From Aliivibrio finisterrensis_A (GTDB lineage: Bacteria; Pseudomonadota; Gammaproteobacteria; Enterobacterales; Vibrionaceae), in the NCBI RefSeq assembly GCF_004167675.1, contig NZ_SEZQ01000004.1: 64,000 nucleotides of DNA; one strand, written 5' to 3'. The position numbers and the translations under genes are program-made. Below are positions 34,699 through 43,384 of this stretch, piece by piece. The notes under the pieces were generated by a model, which worked only from the letters and a program-made list of their open reading frames with translations, was not told the origin of the DNA and made no database searches. Position 1 is the first letter of the stretch; the number at the start of each line of letters is the position of its first letter.

Positions 34699-36927
34699 AT
34701 GACAACGCAAAAATCTACGATTATCTACACCATCACTGATGAAGCGCCAGCACTGGCGACGCATTCACTTCTTCCAATTATTCAAGCATTTGCAGCATCA
34801 TCAGATATTGATGTTGATACACGCGATATTTCACTTGCGGGCCGTGTTATTGCAAACTTTCCAGAGTATCTTACAGAAGAACAACGCATTGGTGATGCAC
34901 TTGCGGAACTGGGTGAATTAGCAAAAACACCAGAAGCAAATATCATTAAACTTCCAAATATCAGTGCATCAATTCCTCAACTTCATGCGGTAATTAAAGA
35001 GCTTCAAGCAAAAGGCTATGCTCTGCCTAACTACCCAGAAGAAGCAAAAACAGATGAAGAAAAAGCCGTTAAAGCGGTTTACGATAAAATTAAAGGCTCG
35101 GCAGTAAACCCGGTATTACGTGAAGGTAACTCTGACCGCCGTGCGCCTGGTGCAGTTAAGCAATACGCTCGTAATAACCCACACTCAATGGGGGCTTGGT
35201 CTGCTGATTCTAAGTCACACGTTGCAAGCATGAGTGAAGGCGATTTTTACTCAAGTGAGCAATCAGTAACGATTGATGGTGCAACGAATGTAAGTATTGA
35301 GTTTGTGGCTGAAAATGGTGATATCACTGTTCTTAAAGAAGGGTTAGTACTGAAAGATAAAGAGATCATTGATGGCTCTTGTTTGAGTAAGAAAGCATTG
35401 GTTGAATTCTTTGAAGCGGAAACTAAAAAAGCCAAAGAAGAAGATGTGTTACTTTCTCTGCACATGAAAGCCACCATGATGAAAGTATCGGACCCTGTTA
35501 TCTTTGGTCACGCAGTAAAAGTGTTCTACAAAGATGTATTTGAAAAACACGCAGCGACTTTTGAAAAATTAGGCGTTGATGCAAACAATGGTATTGGTGA
35601 TGTTTACTCTAAAATCGCCTCACTGCCAGAAGCAGAAAAAACAGCGATTGAAGCGGATTTAGCTGCCGTTTATGAATACCAACCAGAACTTGCAATGGTT
35701 GATTCAGATCGTGGTATTACAAACCTTCACGTGCCAAGTGATGTGATTATTGATGCGTCTATGCCAGCTGCACTACGTACTTCTGGTCGTATGTGGGGGC
35801 CAGATGGTCAACTAAAAGACACTAAAGCGATGATCCCAGATCGTTGTTATGCTGGTGTTTATCAATCAGTAATTGAATTTTGTAAAGCCAATGGTGCTTT
35901 TGACCCAACAACGATGGGGTCTGTGCCAAACGTAGGCTTGATGGCTCAAAAAGCAGAAGAATACGGTTCTCATGATAAGACGTTCATTCTTCCTCAAGAA
36001 GGAACGGTACGAGTGATTGATGGTGCTGGTAACGCCTTGATTGAGCATTCTGTTGGTGAAGGTGATATCTGGCGTATGTGTCAGGCAAAAGACGCTCCAA
36101 TTCAAGATTGGGTTAAATTAGCGGTAAATCGCGCTCGTGCTACAGCAACACCGGCTGTTTTCTGGCTTGATGCAAACCGTGCTCATGATGCTCAACTGAT
36201 TAAGAAGGTAAATACCTACCTTGCTGATCACGATACAGCAGGTCTTGATATTCAAATCCTATCTCCTGTTGCAGCCACTGAATATACGTTAGCGCGTATT
36301 ATCAAAGGTGAAGATACTATCTCTGTAACGGGTAATGTACTGCGTGATTACCTAACGGATCTATTCCCAATTCTAGAGCTTGGTACATCAGCGAAAATGC
36401 TGTCTATTGTCCCTCTTATGAATGGTGGTGGCCTGTTTGAAACGGGTGCGGGCGGTTCTGCTCCAAAACACGTCCAACAGTTCGAAAAAGAAAACCATTT
36501 ACGTTGGGATTCTTTAGGTGAGTTCTTAGCGCTTGCTGCTTCATTTGAGCATTTAAGTGTGACAACCGGTAATGCAAAAGCACAAATCCTTGCAGACACA
36601 TTAGATGCCGCAACGTCTAAGTTCCTTGAAACAAATAAATCGCCATCACGTCGTGTAGGTGAGCTAGATAACCGTGGTAGTCACTTTTATCTTGCAATGT
36701 ACTGGGCTCAAGAGCTTGCAGTACAAACCAAAGATGCAGAGCTTCAAGCTTACTTTGGTTCTTTAGCCGAAACATTAACCTCTAATGAAACGAAGATTGT
36801 TGATGAGTTAAATGCAGCGCAAGGCGTAGCAGGTGATGTGGGAGGTTACTTCCAACCTGTTGTTGAACTAGCAGCGAAAGAAATGCGTCCAAGTGCTACA
36901 TTAAATGCAGCATTAGCATCACTATAA
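34699..36927 (+). CDS. icd: NADP-dependent isocitrate dehydrogenase, monomeric type
   Basis: Oxidative decarboxylation of isocitrate to 2-oxoglutarate in the TCA cycle. At 742 residues this is the monomeric IDH-II class, unrelated in length to E. coli Icd (416). The N-terminus MTTQKSTIIYTITDEAPALAT, the segment EGNSDRRAPGAVKQYARNNPHSMG near residue 140 and the DSDRGITNLHVPSDVIIDASMPA region near 338 are characteristic. A TATAGT -10 box is visible near 34594, about 100 bp upstream of the start. It ends at a strong terminator. Vibrionaceae commonly carry this type. Confidence 0.96.
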   Translation: MTTQKSTIIYTITDEAPALATHSLLPIIQAFAASSDIDVDTRDISLAGRVIANFPEYLTEEQRIGDALAELGELAKTPEANIIKLPNISASIPQLHAVIKELQAKGYALPNYPEEAKTDEEKAVKAVYDKIKGSAVNPVLREGNSDRRAPGAVKQYARNNPHSMGAWSADSKSHVASMSEGDFYSSEQSVTIDGATNVSIEFVAENGDITVLKEGLVLKDKEIIDGSCLSKKALVEFFEAETKKAKEEDVLLSLHMKATMMKVSDPVIFGHAVKVFYKDVFEKHAATFEKLGVDANNGIGDVYSKIASLPEAEKTAIEADLAAVYEYQPELAMVDSDRGITNLHVPSDVIIDASMPAALRTSGRMWGPDGQLKDTKAMIPDRCYAGVYQSVIEFCKANGAFDPTTMGSVPNVGLMAQKAEEYGSHDKTFILPQEGTVRVIDGAGNALIEHSVGEGDIWRMCQAKDAPIQDWVKLAVNRARATATPAVFWLDANRAHDAQLIKKVNTYLADHDTAGLDIQILSPVAATEYTLARIIKGEDTISVTGNVLRDYLTDLFPILELGTSAKMLSIVPLMNGGGLFETGAGGSAPKHVQQFEKENHLRWDSLGEFLALAASFEHLSVTTGNAKAQILADTLDAATSKFLETNKSPSRRVGELDNRGSHFYLAMYWAQELAVQTKDAELQAYFGSLAETLTSNETKIVDELNAAQGVAGDVGGYFQPVVELAAKEMRPSATLNAALASL

Positions 36928-36963
36928 TTCATCGATTACATATAAATAGTTGGTAGATAAAAT

Positions 36964-36997
36964 AAAGCCTTGAGATAGCGATATCTCAAGGCTTTTT
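36964..36997 (+). terminator. Terminator after icd
   Basis: A perfect 14-bp stem (AAAGCCTTGAGATA and complement, loop GCGA) followed by TTTTTC. Confidence 0.93.
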
Positions 36998-37015
36998 CTA
37001 TTTAACCGCTAGGGC

Positions 37016-37032
37016 GTTACTACGATTGGTAT
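37016..37032. repeat. Single ATACC-type repeat end
   Basis: GTTACTACGATTGGTAT matches the right end of the repeat pair at 57445-57485 and the ends of the 3137-3255 element. Its last base is the first base of the reverse-strand stop codon of the SpoVR gene, the same arrangement as at 3255. Confidence 0.5.
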
Positions 37033-38549
37033 TAAATACTGGTATTGTAATAATTACGTTTTGGGCAAGAGGAGATAATTTCTGCGCGATTAAATGAAAT
37101 AACCTCTTCTAGAACAACGTCAAACCCCCATAGACGGTGAAGGTGTTTCATTACTTCTTCATGGCCTTTATCTAAAGGAATGCGGTTATGTGGAATATGA
37201 CGAAGAATTAATGATCTATCCCCACGAACATCAACATTCCACACCTGAATATTGGGTTCAAGATTACTTAAGTTATATTGAGCTGCTAATTTTTCTCTGA
37301 TCTCTCGATAACCACTTTCATCATGAATTGCATTAACCTCGATATGTTTATTTTTATCATTATCTAAAATAGAAAATAGCTTAAATTCTCGAATAAGTTT
37401 CGGGGATAAATATTGGCTAATAAAGCTCTCATCTTTGAAGTTATGCATTGCAAAGTGAACCGCATCGAGCCAATCACTGCCAGCTAAATCAGGAAACCAT
37501 TCCTTGTCTTCATCGGTTGGAGCTTCACATATTCGACGAATGTCTTGGAACATAGCAAAACCAAGAGCGTAAGGGTTGATACCACTGTAGTAAGGGCTGT
37601 TGTAGCTAGGTTGAGCGACGACATTGGTATGGCTGTGTAAGAATTCGAGAATAAACTTTTCAGAGACTAAACCTTCATCATAAAGATGGTTAAGAATCGT
37701 ATAATGCCAAAACGTTGCCCAGCCCTCGTTCATCACTTGTGTCTGTTTTTGTGGGTAAAAGTATTGGCTTATCTTTCGAATAATACGAACGACTTCTCGT
37801 TGCCATGATTCCAGAAGAGGCGCGTGTTTTTCAATAAAATAAAGAATGTTTTCTTGTGGCTCAGAAGGGAAGCGGATCTTCTCTTCTGTGTTTTCTTCTT
37901 TGGCTTTTGGGACGGTTCGCCATAGGTCATTTACTTGAGACTGAAGATAGGCTTCCCTGTCTTCTTGGCGAATTTTTTCTTCTGCAATTGAGATTTTTTC
38001 TGGGCGCTTGTATCTATCGACTCCATAATTCATCAAAGCGTGACAAGAATCGAGGATCTTTTCGACTTCATCAACCCCATACTTTTCTTCGCATTTAGTG
38101 AGATATTGTTGAGCAAAAAGTAAATAATCGACAATGGAACTCGCATCTGTCCATGTTTGAAAAAGGTAGTTGCCTTTAAAAAAAGAATTATGGCCATAAC
38201 AGGCGTGAGCCATGACTAAGGCTTGCATTGTGATGGTATTTTCTTCCATTAAATAAGCGATGCAGGGGGAGGAGTTGATCACTATTTCATAGGCTAATCC
38301 CATCTGGCCATGTTTGTAGTTTTGTTCTGTTTGAATGAATTTTTTACCAAAAGACCAGTGGTGGTAGTTAATCGGCATACCGACACTAGAATAAGCATCC
38401 ATCATTTGCTCGGCAGTAATGATCTCAATTTGGTTTGGATAGGTATCCAAGCGATAATGCTCAGCTACACGTTTAATCTCTACATGATATTGTTCTAGCA
38501 TTTGAAAGGTCCAATCTGGCCCATCAGGTAGCTTTATTGTCCTTTTCAT
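37032..38549 (-). CDS. ycgB: SpoVR family protein (YcgB)
   Basis: Cytoplasmic protein of the SpoVR family, 505 residues, of unknown biochemical role. In Bacillus a relative affects spore cortex formation. Family segments are visible: WTFQMLEQYHVEIKRVAEHY near residue 13, HACYGHNSFFKGNYLF near 135 and NEGWATFWHYTILNHLYD near 270, the last two holding conserved histidines that could bind metal. It is the last gene of prkA-yeaH-ycgB, 9 bp after yeaH. In gamma-proteobacteria these genes respond together to starvation and stationary phase. Confidence 0.94.
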   Translation of the reverse strand: MKRTIKLPDGPDWTFQMLEQYHVEIKRVAEHYRLDTYPNQIEIITAEQMMDAYSSVGMPINYHHWSFGKKFIQTEQNYKHGQMGLAYEIVINSSPCIAYLMEENTITMQALVMAHACYGHNSFFKGNYLFQTWTDASSIVDYLLFAQQYLTKCEEKYGVDEVEKILDSCHALMNYGVDRYKRPEKISIAEEKIRQEDREAYLQSQVNDLWRTVPKAKEENTEEKIRFPSEPQENILYFIEKHAPLLESWQREVVRIIRKISQYFYPQKQTQVMNEGWATFWHYTILNHLYDEGLVSEKFILEFLHSHTNVVAQPSYNSPYYSGINPYALGFAMFQDIRRICEAPTDEDKEWFPDLAGSDWLDAVHFAMHNFKDESFISQYLSPKLIREFKLFSILDNDKNKHIEVNAIHDESGYREIREKLAAQYNLSNLEPNIQVWNVDVRGDRSLILRHIPHNRIPLDKGHEEVMKHLHRLWGFDVVLEEVISFNRAEIISSCPKRNYYNTSI

Positions 38550-38558
38550 TTTCGCCTC

Positions 38559-39827
38559 CTAAGCCAGTTGTTTTTGAAACAGCTCTCTAAATATTGGATA
38601 GATATCTTCAATTGAACGAATGTTTTTCATGGCGAAGTTATCGAACCCTTGTGTTACTTTTTCGTACTCGGTCCAGAGAGTTTGATGATGACGTTTGGTG
38701 ATCTCAATATAAGAGTAGTACTGACAGGTAGGTAAAATAGAAGCAGTCAGTAGTTTTTTACATTTTGGTGAGTCATCAGCCCAGTTATCGCCATCTGATG
38801 CTTGAGCGGCATAGATGTTCCATTCGTTATTTGGGAAGCGCTCAGCAACAATCTCTTTCATTAGTCTAAGTGCGCTTGAAACCATGGTTCCGCCCGTTTC
38901 TTGAGAGTAAAAAAAGTCATGCTCATTAACTTCTTTTGCTTGGGTGTGATGGCGTATAAAAACCACTTCTACATTTTCATAAGTACGAGTAAGGAACAAA
39001 TAAAGGAGTACATAGAAACGTTTTGCGATGTCTTTGGTCGCTTGATCCATTGAGCCTGAGACATCCATTAAACAAAACATCACAGCTTGGCTTGATGGTA
39101 TGGGTGTTCTTTCATAGTTTTTATAACGTAAATCAAAAGAGTCGATATAGGGAACGTGTTTGATCTTCTCCCGTAAAGCTTCTATTTCTTCCTGCATTTT
39201 TCGAATAGCAAGTGGGCGGCTAGGCTCGCTGGTTTTAATGTTTTCTAGCTCTTGCTCTAATTCATTTAGCAGTCTTTTTTTTCCTGCGGTCATCGCAGTA
39301 CGTCGAGCAAGAGATTGCTGTAATGAACGAACAATATCGATATTAGAAGGAACCCCAGCGGTTTGATAACCTGCTCGGTGTGTTTCCCATTCTGTTATTT
39401 TTTGAACTTGGTTTTTCTCAAGATTAGGTAATTCAAGCTCTTCAAATAGAATGTCTAAGTACTCATCTTTTGAGATCTGAAAACTAAATTCATCCTCACC
39501 TTCGCCATCTGCACTAGCATCTCCAGCGCCTGCACCTCCACCATTACCTCCTTGTGGTCGTTCAATTTTGTCGCCTTTAATAAATTGATCATTACCAGGA
39601 AGAACTCGTTCACGAATGCCTCCTTGCCCTTGATGAAACACTGGCTCAGAAATATCCCCTTTAGGGATCGAAATGCTTTCACCGCTTTCAGTATTGGTTA
39701 CTGAACGTTGATTTACAGCATCGGAAACTGCACGTTTAATTTGGTCTTTGTGGCGACGAATAAAACGCTGTCTATTGACGGTGCTTTTCTTTTTGCCATT
39801 TAACCTTCGGTCAATAAATTGAGCCAT
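38559..39827 (-). CDS. yeaH: YeaH/YhbH family protein (DUF444)
   Basis: 422-residue protein with a C-terminal von Willebrand A-like region containing FCLMDVSGSMDQATKD (a MIDAS-type DxSxS motif) near residue 248. The N-terminus is basic (MAQFIDRRLNGKKKSTVNRQ) and a Gly/Asp-rich linker (GGNGGGAGAGDASADGEG) lies near 95-112. It is the usual partner of the PrkA kinase and SpoVR. The exact function is unknown; relatives are linked to stress adaptation and, for Bacillus YhbH, to sporulation. It follows prkA by 126 bp with a stem-loop in the gap. Confidence 0.94.
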   Translation of the reverse strand: MAQFIDRRLNGKKKSTVNRQRFIRRHKDQIKRAVSDAVNQRSVTNTESGESISIPKGDISEPVFHQGQGGIRERVLPGNDQFIKGDKIERPQGGNGGGAGAGDASADGEGEDEFSFQISKDEYLDILFEELELPNLEKNQVQKITEWETHRAGYQTAGVPSNIDIVRSLQQSLARRTAMTAGKKRLLNELEQELENIKTSEPSRPLAIRKMQEEIEALREKIKHVPYIDSFDLRYKNYERTPIPSSQAVMFCLMDVSGSMDQATKDIAKRFYVLLYLFLTRTYENVEVVFIRHHTQAKEVNEHDFFYSQETGGTMVSSALRLMKEIVAERFPNNEWNIYAAQASDGDNWADDSPKCKKLLTASILPTCQYYSYIEITKRHHQTLWTEYEKVTQGFDNFAMKNIRSIEDIYPIFRELFQKQLA

Positions 39828-39911
39828 AATATTGCCCTCCTAATTCATACCACCTCAATTAAGTCTTAACCTATTTATATAGACATCAACTTAGTCAAAA
39901 TGTTACTGGTT

Positions 39912-39934
39912 CAGCCCATAGAGATGATGGGCTG
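39912..39934 (-). promoter_or_regulatory. Intercistronic stem-loop between prkA and yeaH
   Basis: A perfect 8-bp stem CAGCCCAT/ATGGGCTG with a 7-nt loop lies about 20 bp past the prkA stop. No U-tract follows on the minus strand. It could lower or separate expression of yeaH-ycgB from prkA. Confidence 0.45.
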
Positions 39935-39953
39935 TAACGTCCTTTTATATTAA

Positions 39954-41888
39954 TTATGACGATTTTCGAACTCGTAAATACCACTCAGCTAATAGACGGA
40001 CTTGTTTTTTGGTGTAGCCTTTTTCCATCATACGAGCCACGAAGTCATCGTGTTTTTTCTGATCGTCAGTGGAGGTTTTTCCATTAAAGGAGATGACAGG
40101 AAGTAAATCCTCGGTGTTTGAGAACATTTTCTTCTCGATAACGACACGCAGTTTTTCGTAGCTGGTCCAGGTTGGATTTTGTCCATTATTATTGGCTTTA
40201 GCACGAAGTACAAAGTTGACGATTTCATTCCTAAAATCTTTCGGGTTGCTTATTCCTGCTGTTTTTTCAATTTTTTCTAGCTCATCATTGAGGGCTGAAC
40301 GGTCAAACAGTTGTCCCGTTTCAGGATCTCGATATTCTTGGTCTTGAATCCAAAAATCGGCATAGGTGACATAACGGTCAAAAATGTTTTGTCCGTACTC
40401 AGAGTAAGATTCTAGGTAAGCGGTTTGAATTTCTTTACCAATAAACTCTACGTATTTAGGGACTAAGAAACCTTTAACGAACTCTGTGTATTTATCAGCA
40501 ATATCTTGAGCAAATTGCTCTCGTTCAATTTGTTGTTCAATAACATAAAACAGATGAACGGGGTTTGCTGCGACTTCGGTTTGGTCGAAGTTAAATACAC
40601 GCGAAAGGATCTTAAAGGCAAATCGTGTTGAAAGCCCAGACATGCCTTCATCAACTCCAGCAAAGTCACGATATTCTTGATAGCTTTTGGCTTTTGGATC
40701 GGTGTCTTTTAAGGTTTCACCATCATAAACACGCATTTTAGAAAACAGTGAGGAGTTTTCTGGATCTTTAAGTCGAGACAGTATCGAGAACTGAGCTAAA
40801 ATATCCAAAGTGCTTGGTGAGCAAGGTGCATGGAATAGTTCACTGTGTTCCAATAGCTTTTGATAGATTTTAACCTCTTCAGATACTCGTAAACAATATG
40901 GGACTTTTACGATGTAAACCCTATCTAAAAAGGCCTCATTGTTCTTGTTATTTCTGAAGGTTTGCCATTCTGATTCATTCGAGTGAGCCAAAATCATGCC
41001 GTCAAAAGGCAGAGCGGATAATCCTTCTGTACCGTTGAAGTTACCTTCTTGGGTTGCTGTTAATAGAGGATGAAGTACTTTGATTGGTGCTTTAAACATC
41101 TCTACAAACTCCATTAAGCCTTGGTTGGCTTTACACAGGGAGCCTGAATAACTATAAGCATCAGGATCATCTTGGGCAAAATGCTCTAATTGACGAATAT
41201 CTACTTTACCAACAAGAGAGGAGATATCTTGATTGTTCTCATCCCCCGGTTCTGTTTTTGCTATCCCTATTTGGTCGAGAATTGATGGATGCACTTTAAT
41301 TACTTTAAATTTGGTTATATCGCCACCAAATTCATGTAATCTTTTTGCTGCCCACGGAGACATTATTGAGCGTAGGTTTCGAGGCTCGATGCCGTATTCT
41401 TGTTTTAGTAATTCACCATCTTCTATCACATCAAATAAACAGAAAGGGTGATCGTTTACAGGGCTTCGTTCTCCATTGGCACTTAATATATAAATAGGCA
41501 ATTTCTGCATTAAGCTTTTTAGTTTTTCAGCGAGCGATGATTTACCGCCACCCACAGGACCTAATAGGTAGAGTACCTGTTTGCGCTCTTCAAGGCCTTG
41601 AGCAGCATGCTTAAGATAAGAAACAATTTGCTCGATGGGTTCCTCCATCCCATAGAAGTCTTTAAAGGTTTCATAGCGAGAAATAACTCTGTTAGAAAAA
41701 ATACGACTAAGCTGAGGATCAAGTGCAGTGTCTATGACTTCAGGTTCGCCAATAGCCATAAGGAGCCTTTCTGCTGCATTGGCATAAGCACTTTTGTCAT
41801 TACTACATAGGGACAAGAAATCTTGCAGTGACATCTCTTCATCTTTTGCCGCTTCATAACGGGCTTGATAGTGGTCAAAAATACTCAT
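39954..41888 (-). CDS. yeaG: PrkA family serine protein kinase (YeaG)
   Basis: 644 residues from the ATG at 41888, exactly the usual length of E. coli YeaG as I recall it, starting MSIFDHYQARYEAAKDEEMSLQ. The N-terminal AAA+ part has Walker A GPVGGGKSSLAEKL near 112, and the C-terminal PrkA domain carries the kinase-like region. An ATG 6 bp upstream overlaps the ribosome site GAGAGGAA, so the second ATG is preferred. It is the first gene of prkA-yeaH-ycgB. In E. coli it acts in nitrogen starvation and stationary-phase control, possibly also as an AAA+ protease. Confidence 0.94.
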   Translation of the reverse strand: MSIFDHYQARYEAAKDEEMSLQDFLSLCSNDKSAYANAAERLLMAIGEPEVIDTALDPQLSRIFSNRVISRYETFKDFYGMEEPIEQIVSYLKHAAQGLEERKQVLYLLGPVGGGKSSLAEKLKSLMQKLPIYILSANGERSPVNDHPFCLFDVIEDGELLKQEYGIEPRNLRSIMSPWAAKRLHEFGGDITKFKVIKVHPSILDQIGIAKTEPGDENNQDISSLVGKVDIRQLEHFAQDDPDAYSYSGSLCKANQGLMEFVEMFKAPIKVLHPLLTATQEGNFNGTEGLSALPFDGMILAHSNESEWQTFRNNKNNEAFLDRVYIVKVPYCLRVSEEVKIYQKLLEHSELFHAPCSPSTLDILAQFSILSRLKDPENSSLFSKMRVYDGETLKDTDPKAKSYQEYRDFAGVDEGMSGLSTRFAFKILSRVFNFDQTEVAANPVHLFYVIEQQIEREQFAQDIADKYTEFVKGFLVPKYVEFIGKEIQTAYLESYSEYGQNIFDRYVTYADFWIQDQEYRDPETGQLFDRSALNDELEKIEKTAGISNPKDFRNEIVNFVLRAKANNNGQNPTWTSYEKLRVVIEKKMFSNTEDLLPVISFNGKTSTDDQKKHDDFVARMMEKGYTKKQVRLLAEWYLRVRKSS

Positions 41889-42020
41889 ATCCATTTCCTC
41901 TCGTCATCCGTTTTTTTAATTAAGCTTCTATAAGGTTAGTTACTAAACCCTTATTTTGTCCAAGAAAAAACTAAAAATAGAATGAAAATTAATCAAGAAA
42001 TGTGGCAATGCGCAGATATA

Positions 42021-42047
42021 AAAAAGGCGAACTTTGAAAAGTTCGCC
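42021..42047 (-). terminator. Terminator after folD
   Basis: A 10-bp stem GGCGAACTTT with complement and a very short loop; on the minus strand it is followed by TTTTTTATA, just past the folD stop. Confidence 0.9.
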
Positions 42048-42073
42048 AGTTGATATTTTTATCAGTAGTTCGA

Positions 42074-42931
42074 TTATTTACTGTGATACTGCTCGCAGGC
42101 AAGTAATGTGTTTTCAATAAGACTAGCAACTGTCATAGGGCCAACGCCACCAGGAACAGGAGTAATGTAGCTTGCTTTTGTTTTTGCTACGTCGTATTCA
42201 ACATCACCGATTAACTTGCCTGAGTCTAAACGGTTGATACCTACATCGACTACGACTGCGCCTTCTTTAATCCACTCTCCTGGGATAAAGTTTGGTTTAC
42301 CAACGGCAACGACAACAAGGTCGGCTTGGCGAATATGGTTTTCAAGATCTTTAGTGAATCGATGACAGGTTGTTGTTGTGCAACCAGCAAGAAGTAATTC
42401 AAGTGTCATAGGACGACCAACGATGTTTGATGCACCGACAACAACCGCATGCATTCCACGTACCTGAATATTGTAACGTTCAAGCAGGGTAATGATGCCT
42501 TTAGGTGTGCATGAACGCAATTTTGGAATGCGTTGAGAAAGGCGACCAACGTTATAGGGGTGAAAACCATCAACGTCTTTCTCTGGATCAATGTGCTCTA
42601 AAATTTTAGTACTATCCATTCCTGCCGGAAGAGGAAGTTGAACTAAAATACCATCAATCTCTGCGTCTTGATTTAATGTGTCAATAATAGACAATAATTC
42701 AGCTTCTGTTGTGGTGGTTGGTAAATCGTAAGATTTTGAAATAAAGCCAACTTCTTCACAAGCACGGCGCTTGCTTCCAACATAAACTTGAGAGGCAGGA
42801 TCTTGTCCAACAAGAACGACAGCAAGGCCAGGAGCTCGAAGTCCTGCTTCTACGCGAGCTTTAACGCGAGCACCAACTTCAGAGCGAACGGTTTGAGAAA
42901 TGAGTTTTCCATCGATAATTTGAGCGGTCAT
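42074..42931 (-). CDS. folD: Bifunctional methylenetetrahydrofolate dehydrogenase/cyclohydrolase
   Basis: Interconverts 5,10-methylene-THF, methenyl-THF and 10-formyl-THF with NADP. The 285 residues begin MTAQIIDGKLISQ at the ATG at 42931, preceded by AAGGATCACT. An upstream in-frame extension to 43000 overlaps a regulatory palindrome and is rejected. Conserved motifs include YVGSKRRACEEVGF, with the catalytic lysine near residue 54-56, QLPLPAG near 98, and the dinucleotide region VVVGASNIVGRPM followed by PVPGGVGPMT near the end. A PurR-type box lies 71 bp upstream. It cooperates with fhs in one-carbon supply. Confidence 0.96.
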   Translation of the reverse strand: MTAQIIDGKLISQTVRSEVGARVKARVEAGLRAPGLAVVLVGQDPASQVYVGSKRRACEEVGFISKSYDLPTTTTEAELLSIIDTLNQDAEIDGILVQLPLPAGMDSTKILEHIDPEKDVDGFHPYNVGRLSQRIPKLRSCTPKGIITLLERYNIQVRGMHAVVVGASNIVGRPMTLELLLAGCTTTTCHRFTKDLENHIRQADLVVVAVGKPNFIPGEWIKEGAVVVDVGINRLDSGKLIGDVEYDVAKTKASYITPVPGGVGPMTVASLIENTLLACEQYHSK

Positions 42932-43001
42932 AGTGATCCTTTGAAGGTCTAATACTAGGTTGACCCCCGTATTGTCGCAGAAAGTTAACTTAATAGCCAT
43001 A

Positions 43002-43017
43002 GCGCAAACGTTTGCCT
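43002..43017. promoter_or_regulatory. PurR-like operator upstream of folD
   Basis: GCGCAAACGTTTGCCT matches 11 of the 12 defined bases of the PurR consensus ANGCAANCGNTTNCNT. It is 71 bp upstream of the folD ATG, where it would cover the promoter. Confidence 0.65.
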
Positions 43018-43156
43018 ATTGGTGGGATACTCTCGTTAAAATGAGAACTATGATTTGTTTTTTAGGTAAAAATGATTTTTTATTTGAAGATTAGATCAAA
43101 GAGTGCACGATCTGCCCTTTTTTTCATCATTCGGTAAGATAATGATAAGAAAAGGA

Positions 43157-43184
43157 TTGATCTGTTTTCGGATATTCGTATAAT
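43157..43184 (+). promoter_or_regulatory. Sigma-70 promoter of tRNA-Arg
   Basis: TTGATC, a 16-bp spacer, then the perfect -10 TATAAT. The tRNA begins 14 bp after the -10 box. Confidence 0.75.
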
Positions 43185-43197
43185 CCTACCCCATAGA

Positions 43198-43274
43198 GCG
43201 CCCTTAGCTCAGCTGGATAGAGCACCTCCCTTCTAAGGAGGTGGTCGAAGGTTCGAATCCTTCAGGGCGTACCA
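43198..43274 (+). tRNA. argU: tRNA-Arg (anticodon UCU)
   Basis: Full cloverleaf: the acceptor stem GCGCCCT pairs with AGGGCGT (terminal G-T), the D-arm contains AGCTCAGCTGGATAGAGC, the anticodon stem CCTCC/GGAGG has loop CTTCTAA giving anticodon UCU, and the T-arm contains GGTTCGAATCC. The CCA end is encoded. It reads AGA codons. It stands alone between folD and selO with its own promoter and terminator. In E. coli argU lies near folD and is a phage integration site; here no integrase or phage gene follows. Confidence 0.97.
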
Positions 43275-43280
43275 AATTGG

Positions 43281-43318
43281 AAAAGCCGCATTAACCTTAT
43301 GGTTAGTGCGGCTTTTTT
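43281..43318 (+). terminator. Terminator after tRNA-Arg
   Basis: A 12-bp stem (GCCGCATTAACC with complement, one G-T pair, loop TTAT) with A-run before and TTTTTTC after. Confidence 0.93.
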
Positions 43319-43384
43319 CATTTCTGTCATATAACTTTTCAATGTGTTAGCGTTAGTTCATTACACTGTTAATGGATTACGCTC

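Noticed and set aside
42932..43000. N-terminal extension of folD to 43000
   Set aside because: The extension has no family similarity, and AAGGATCACT points to the ATG at 42931.
43198..43320. Possible phage or island integration at tRNA-Arg
   Set aside because: argU is a phage site in E. coli, but here no integrase, no repeat of the tRNA 3' end, and selO follows directly.
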